From Caryophanales bacterium UBA4682 (lineage in GTDB: Bacteria > Bacillota_I > Bacilli_A > RFN20 > CAG-288): a stretch of DNA of 18,855 bases. The notes beneath the pieces are model-generated. The model did no database searches. It was given only the letters and a program-made list of their open reading frames with translations, and was not told where the DNA came from. The position numbers and the translations under genes are program-made. The stretch is from assembly GCA_002404995.1 (NCBI GenBank), contig DHKY01000017.1, forward strand, positions 1 through 18,855, given 5' to 3'. Of this stretch, positions 15,184 through 18,855 are shown one piece after another. Each line of letters opens with the position of its first letter. Position 1 is the first letter of the stretch.

Positions 15184-16036
15184 CCCTTATACTCGCAAGG
15201 AGGAGAAGCCAATAGTCCTCCTTGTTTCAACACCGATTGGGAACAAAGAGGATATTACTCTCCGTGCGCTCCGGATTTTCAAAGAAGCAGACATCATTGC
15301 CTGTGAGGACACAAGAAATACGGGTCTTTTATTAGCATCTTATCAAATTAAACCAAAGAGTTTAGTTTCTCTTTATGCACAGAATGAGAAGAAAGAGGCT
15401 GAAAAGCTAGTTGATAAAGTCAGGAAAAATAAGCTGATGCTGGCTTATTGTTCCGATGCTGGAATGCCTGGCATCTCCGACCCTGGAGCACTTCTAGTTC
15501 AAACCTGTTATGAGAAAGGATGTCCGGTTTCCATCCTGCCTGGCGCTACCGCTTCGCTCTCTGCTCTAGTCTTATCCGGAATCGATTCCGCAGATTTCTC
15601 CTTCTTTGGATTTCTTCCGACCAAGAAGGGACAAATCAAGTCTTTCCTGACTCCTTTGAAAGACAGAAAAGAATCCTTGATTTTCTATGAATCTCCGAAA
15701 AGAGTCAAAGCCACTCTCCAAGTAAGGAGGGAGGTCTTCGGAAAAGAAAGAAAGGCAAGCTTGATCCGTGAGCTTACCAAAATCCACGAAGAAAGCTCCT
15801 TTGGAACCATCGAAGAAATCTATGCTTCCTTAGGTGAAGAAGTCAAAGGAGAATGTATCCTGATTGTAGATGGCAACAAGGAAGAAAAAACACTGGATGA
15901 AGCCTCCTTAAAGAAAAGGATCAAAGAAAAAAGGAAAGAAGGGAAATCCCTGCTTTCCTTATCGAAGGAAATAAGCGTTGAGACTAATATTCCGAAGAAC
16001 GCAATCTACAAGATAGCTTTAGAGAGGAAGAAGTAG
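15167..16036 (+). CDS. rsmI: 16S rRNA (cytidine-1402-2'-O)-methyltransferase
   Basis: Tetrapyrrole-methylase-fold enzyme that 2'-O-methylates C1402 in the ribosomal P site. Motifs are 'LVSTPIGNKEDITLRAL' with STPIGN at 21-26, 'ACEDTRNTGLLL', 'YCSDAGMPGISDPGALLV', 'LPGATASLSALVLSG', 'FFGFLP' and 'SLIFYESPKRVKATL'. 289 residues is normal. The ATG at 15167 overlaps ricT by 17 bases; the 14 or so residues before the first conserved strand are not conserved, so a slightly later start cannot be ruled out. Last gene of the dnaX operon. The stop is one base from the end of the convergent HAD gene, and the nearest terminator lies inside that gene at 16192-16223. Confidence 0.96.
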   Translation: MRIKNSPYTRKEEKPIVLLVSTPIGNKEDITLRALRIFKEADIIACEDTRNTGLLLASYQIKPKSLVSLYAQNEKKEAEKLVDKVRKNKLMLAYCSDAGMPGISDPGALLVQTCYEKGCPVSILPGATASLSALVLSGIDSADFSFFGFLPTKKGQIKSFLTPLKDRKESLIFYESPKRVKATLQVRREVFGKERKASLIRELTKIHEESSFGTIEEIYASLGEEVKGECILIVDGNKEEKTLDEASLKKRIKEKRKEGKSLLSLSKEISVETNIPKNAIYKIALERKK

Positions 16037-16037
16037 T

Positions 16038-16886
16038 TTATTTCAGTCCTTCTTCATCCCTCTGTTTATAATGCATCTTGACCAAGGAATCCATCGGCGC
16101 AACTTTATCGATGATAAGCTTTGCAATCTTATCCCTTAAGGAGCCCTCAGAATAATCCGCTTCACAGAGGAAGTCCACTCGACGCTCATTGAAAAGCCGG
16201 GCAGCCGGCTTTTTCTTTTTCTTATCATAGACTGCAATCGCATATCCGCCATTGCTTCTTACCGTCTTCCTGCAAGGGACATCCGTTTCACCATCGGCAA
16301 TATAGATCCTGTTTTCAAAAGGAACCGGCTTATCCTCATCCGGCCTAGATGCATTGACCTTGTTATTCTCTCCGATATCCAGCACGCCTTTATTGATACG
16401 ATAAAGATATTGAGTCTTAGTCGTATAATTCACAACCGATTTCGGCCAGACTGCTTCTCCATTTTCATAATAGTATTCGCAGGCAAATACTTCTTTGAAG
16501 TAGGAAAAGAGCTTGCTGCCTTCAATGATTTCCCGGTTTCCAGAAGAGATGACATAATGCTGGACTTCGACACCTCTTTCCTGTCCGTATTTATTAATCC
16601 GTGGAAACCAGTCCTCAACACCCGGGAAGAACTGAATGTCCTTTCCGAAATTCTGGAAGGCTTCCCGTGTGATTGGAAGATTCCGTTTCTTGGATTCTAG
16701 TAACCTTAGATACCTATAGGCAAGAAGAGGATCCCTTTTTTCTTTCTTGGTCCTTTCATTGGCAAGACTCCAGAATTCTCCTGTCTTAATATCAAGGGAA
16801 GGGATGAAAGAGTAATTCTGCCTGTCTGTGGTAGAAAGCGTATGATCGAAATCATACACGAAGGCAACAATTGTTTTTTTCGTCAT
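16038..16886 (-). CDS. HAD-superfamily phosphatase
   Basis: Predicted phosphoserine-phosphatase-like HAD hydrolase, substrate unknown. Motif I is 'VYDFDHTLS' (nucleophile Asp12, Asp14), motif II is 'YVISSGN' (about 110-116), a Lys in 'NYTTKTQYLYRINKG' may serve motif III, and motif IV is 'IYIADGETDVP' with Asp198. I choose the ATG at 16886 (282 residues), not the one at 16895: GGAGG on the minus strand is exactly nine bases before 16886 but directly abuts 16895. A promoter lies upstream. A run of five lysines in 'DKKKKKPAARLF' is encoded by the antisense of a rho-independent terminator. The gene is convergent with rsmI and divergent from the zinc-ribbon gene. Confidence 0.88.
   Translation of the reverse strand: MTKKTIVAFVYDFDHTLSTTDRQNYSFIPSLDIKTGEFWSLANERTKKEKRDPLLAYRYLRLLESKKRNLPITREAFQNFGKDIQFFPGVEDWFPRINKYGQERGVEVQHYVISSGNREIIEGSKLFSYFKEVFACEYYYENGEAVWPKSVVNYTTKTQYLYRINKGVLDIGENNKVNASRPDEDKPVPFENRIYIADGETDVPCRKTVRSNGGYAIAVYDKKKKKPAARLFNERRVDFLCEADYSEGSLRDKIAKLIIDKVAPMDSLVKMHYKQRDEEGLK
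16192..16223 (+). terminator. Intrinsic terminator of the dnaX-rsmI operon, inside the HAD gene
   Basis: AAAAGCCGG (16192-16200), loop GCAG, CCGGCTTTT (16205-16213), a perfect 9-bp stem. It is followed by a T-rich tail (TTTTTCTTTTTCTT, 16210-16223). It lies about 156 bases after the rsmI stop, antisense to codons for K-K-K-K-K-P-A-A-R-L-F of the HAD protein. On the minus strand only four T's follow the stem, so read-through of the HAD transcript is plausible. Confidence 0.75.
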
Positions 16887-16920
16887 AAATACCATCCTCC
16901 GTCAAAAATATCTTTTTTTC

Positions 16921-16950
16921 ATTATAAACGAAAAGCATTATGTATTACAA
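16921..16950 (-). promoter_or_regulatory. Promoter of the HAD phosphatase gene
   Basis: On the minus strand TTGTAA (16950-16945), an 18-base spacer and TATAAT (16926-16921). The -10 lies about 35 bases before the ATG at 16886 and upstream of the GGAGG site. Confidence 0.55.
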
Positions 16951-16972
16951 ATGCATGCAAACGGCAATAGAT

Positions 16973-17019
16973 AAAAAAGTTGTTTTTTCTGTATTTTCGT
17001 TATCTTCTTAGATTACAAT
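16973..17019 (+). promoter_or_regulatory. Possible promoter of the zinc-ribbon gene with A/T-tract upstream element
   Basis: TACAAT at 17014-17019 is a -10 candidate 25 bases before the ATG. Six A's, GTTG and six T's (16973-16988) sit where an UP element for RNA polymerase alpha subunits would lie. The -35 position itself is poor. Confidence 0.35.
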
Positions 17020-17043
17020 ATTAACTGGAAAGAGGATCAATCT

Positions 17044-17316
17044 ATGAAAGTCTGCCCGTATTGTCATCATGAATATCCAGAAGGAAACTGGAACTGCCCC
17101 TATTGCCACAAATATGTTCCGACCAATTTAGTCGGAAGCGGGCATGCAACACAAGGCGACTTTTCAAAGCTCGAAGAAGATAAAGAAGTATCCATTGAAG
17201 ACCAAGATATCATCCGGGATGATAACCACATTTCCTCTTCTGTTGAAGATAGTGACGATGTCGAACCAGCTCAGCCCTACTCCTTCGTCGAACATAACAA
17301 CGGAGATCGGGACTGA
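17044..17316 (+). CDS. Small zinc-ribbon protein
   Basis: 90 residues. The N-terminus has two knuckles, C4-P-Y-C7 and C18-P-Y-C21, ten residues apart, an ordinary zinc-ribbon spacing. From about residue 40 the chain is acidic and probably disordered ('EVSIEDQDIIRDDNHISSS'), with no membrane segment or signal peptide. The ATG at 17044 has AGAGGA about nine bases upstream. It is followed by its own strong terminator, so it is probably monocistronic. Such proteins often act as protein or RNA contact modules; the function here is unknown. It does not look truncated. Confidence 0.75.
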   Translation: MKVCPYCHHEYPEGNWNCPYCHKYVPTNLVGSGHATQGDFSKLEEDKEVSIEDQDIIRDDNHISSSVEDSDDVEPAQPYSFVEHNNGDRD

Positions 17317-17327
17317 CAGAATAAAAT

Positions 17328-17358
17328 AAAAATCCTCCTATCAAAAGGAGGATTTTTT
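17328..17358. terminator. Bidirectional intrinsic terminator between the zinc-ribbon gene and glpK
   Basis: AAAAATCCTCCT (17328-17339), loop ATCAAA, AGGAGGATTTTT (17346-17357), a perfect 12-bp stem ending in six T's (17353-17358). On the minus strand five T's and further AT-rich sequence follow the stem, so it also serves the convergent glpK, whose stop is 15 bases away. Confidence 0.92.
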
Positions 17359-17372
17359 CGTATTTTCCTAGA

Positions 17373-18855
17373 TTAGCACTTCGGTTTAAACTTCCGAGTG
17401 GCCTCCACTGCCCTAAGCCAACCAGAGTAGAGCTTTTCCATTTCTTCTTTTTCCCTATGAGGATGATAGACTTTCGAAATCGCGTGGTTTTGTTTAATGA
17501 CATTCTTCGACTCAAAGAAGCCTTTGTACAGACCAGCCCTGTATCCAGCTCCTAAAGCGGTTGTCTCCACACATTCCGGAAGAAGGACATCACACTGAAG
17601 AATATCGGCTTGGAACTGCATCAGTACCGGATTAGAGCTAGCACCGCCATCCACCTTTAATCCAGCCAATTCGATATTCGACTCCCGTTTCCTTGCTTCG
17701 ATAACATCCTTGGACTGATACGCAATCGAGTCCAAAGTAGCACGGATGAAATGATATTGATTCGCCCCTCTTGTCAAGCCAAAGACAGCACCTCGTGCCT
17801 CATCATCCCAATAAGGTGTGCCTAATCCGACAAAAGCAGGGACAACATAGACACCGGCAGTATCTTCGACTTTCTCAGCAAGTGCCGAGGATTCCTTCGA
17901 ATCACGGAAGAACTGCCTCTGGTCTCTTAGCCATTGGACAATCGCGCCACCCCTAAGTACAGATCCTTCGAAGGCATAGACCGGTTTTCCGTTTTCGCTC
18001 CATGCAATCGTAGTAAGAAGGCCTTGTTTTGAGATAATCGGCTTATCTCCGATATTCCTGAGCCTGAAGCAACCCGTTCCATATGTGTTCTTCAGATCAC
18101 CTTTGTTGAAGCAGCACTGTCCAAACAAAGCAGCCTGCTGATCACCAGCGACACCAAGTATATGCGTATCTTTATCAAAAAATTTCGCAGGTCCAAAATC
18201 AGCCCTGTTGTCTTTTACTTCTGGCAGCCTGGAAGAAGGAATATTCCAGATTTTCAATAATTCTTCATCCCATTTCCTAGTATGAATATTGAACAGCCTT
18301 GTACGGCTGGCATTGGTGACATCGGTGTAGTGACAGCTATCCCCGGTCCTTTTATAAATCAGCCAGGAATCAACTGTTCCGAACCTTAGTTCCCCTTTTT
18401 CCGCTCTTGACTGACCATCCGGGATATGATCAAGGATGAAACGTATCTTAGATGCAGAAAAATACGGATTCCTTCTTAGCCCGGTTTTCCGTTGAATCAA
18501 ATCCGTAAATTGCTCACGTTCATCACAAAGCTCTTTTGTCTGTTTGGACTGCCACACAATCGCATTGTAGACCGCTTTTCCTGTTTTCTTATCCCAGACA
18601 ATCGTGGTCTCACGCTGATTCGTGATGCCAATCGCAGCGATATCCTTGAAACTACAAGAAGAAACAACCCTTAATTGCCTGATGACATCAATCGTCGAAA
18701 TCCAGATTGTATCCGGTTCAATTTCTACCCATCCAGGCTTTGGAAAAAGACATGAGAACTCTCGTTGTGCTTTAAAAGCAATCTTTCCGCTCTTATCAAT
18801 TAAAACTGCACGAGTTGATGTCGTTCCTTGGTCAATTGAGAGGATATATTTTTCC
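17373..18855 (-). CDS. glpK: Glycerol kinase (5' end just outside the window)
   Basis: FGGY-family kinase making sn-glycerol 3-phosphate from glycerol and ATP. The frame is open to the window edge and begins 'EKYILSIDQGTTSTRAVLID', so only the first one to three codons are missing. Motifs include 'GITNQRETTIVWDKKTGK', 'AGDQQAALFGQ' with the catalytic Asp, 'NTYGTGCF', 'PAFVGLGTPYWDDEARGAVFGLTRG', 'LKVDGGASSNPVLMQFQADI' and 'ETTALGAGYRAGL'. About 494 residues are visible, the full family length. In many Firmicutes this enzyme is switched on when HPr phosphorylates a His in a 'YHF(F/Y)G' loop. The matching place here reads 'FGPAKFFDKDTHILG', with Lys in place of that His. The gene converges on the zinc-ribbon gene across a shared terminator; what lies upstream is not visible. 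Confidence 0.97.
   Translation of the reverse strand, partial: EKYILSIDQGTTSTRAVLIDKSGKIAFKAQREFSCLFPKPGWVEIEPDTIWISTIDVIRQLRVVSSCSFKDIAAIGITNQRETTIVWDKKTGKAVYNAIVWQSKQTKELCDEREQFTDLIQRKTGLRRNPYFSASKIRFILDHIPDGQSRAEKGELRFGTVDSWLIYKRTGDSCHYTDVTNASRTRLFNIHTRKWDEELLKIWNIPSSRLPEVKDNRADFGPAKFFDKDTHILGVAGDQQAALFGQCCFNKGDLKNTYGTGCFRLRNIGDKPIISKQGLLTTIAWSENGKPVYAFEGSVLRGGAIVQWLRDQRQFFRDSKESSALAEKVEDTAGVYVVPAFVGLGTPYWDDEARGAVFGLTRGANQYHFIRATLDSIAYQSKDVIEARKRESNIELAGLKVDGGASSNPVLMQFQADILQCDVLLPECVETTALGAGYRAGLYKGFFESKNVIKQNHAISKVYHPHREKEEMEKLYSGWLRAVEATRKFKPKC

Noticed and set aside
16887..16895. ATG at 16895 as the HAD gene start.
   Set aside because: The GGAGG site directly abuts this ATG, leaving no spacing; the ATG at 16886 has the ideal nine bases.
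11624..17316. Mycoplasma-type reading of TGA as tryptophan.
   Set aside because: recR, holB and the zinc-ribbon gene end in TGA at the expected lengths, and tryptophans are encoded by TGG.

Overview
The window looks like a compact chromosomal segment from a low-GC Gram-positive bacterium of the Bacilli/Erysipelotrichia type, probably a reduced or host-associated lineage. Supporting points are the dnaX-ebfC-recR-tmk-holB-ricT-rsmI gene order known from Bacilli, a short SRP RNA with no Alu domain, frequent AGG arginine codons and purine-rich ribosome binding sites. TGA is used as a stop (recR, holB, the zinc-ribbon gene), so the mycoplasma code is excluded. The species cannot be named from the sequence alone.

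Layout. 1-2010: end of an FtsX/MacB-type ABC transporter permease, cut at its 5' end by the window. 2105-3259: trpS with its own promoter. It converges on a lipoprotein gene (3330-4469, minus), and the two share a bidirectional terminator. 4527-5777 (minus): an AAA_14/DUF4143 ATPase. Its promoter lies exactly between two near-identical 35-bp repeats, each centred on a perfect 12-bp palindrome. 5984-6070: the SRP RNA gene with its terminator, followed after 6 bases by tadA, then prfA and prmC (peptide-chain release). 8576-9499 (minus): an unrecognised membrane protein that overlaps the end of prmC by 4 bases. 9619-16036: a tightly packed seven-gene operon for replication, recombination and translation quality (dnaX, ebfC-like, recR, tmk, holB, ricT, rsmI), with several 4-base or longer overlaps. 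16038-16886 (minus): a HAD phosphatase converging on rsmI with a 1-base gap. The best terminator for the operon lies inside this opposite-strand gene. 17044-17316: a small zinc-ribbon protein. 17373-18855 (minus): glycerol kinase, missing only its first codons at the window edge.

Most genes are housekeeping. DnaX (tau) and HolB (delta prime) are clamp-loader subunits, Tmk supplies dTDP, and RecR and the EbfC-like protein act in repair and nucleoid organisation. RsmI and TadA modify 16S rRNA and tRNA, PrfA terminates translation and PrmC methylates PrfA. The least ordinary part is the ATPase locus. Its twin palindromes have a 74-bp period, close to seven helical turns, and bracket the promoter, which suggests a dedicated cooperative or looping control circuit. 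No stretch longer than about 206 bases (5778-5983) lacks a gene. No CRISPR array, insertion sequence or prophage was seen.
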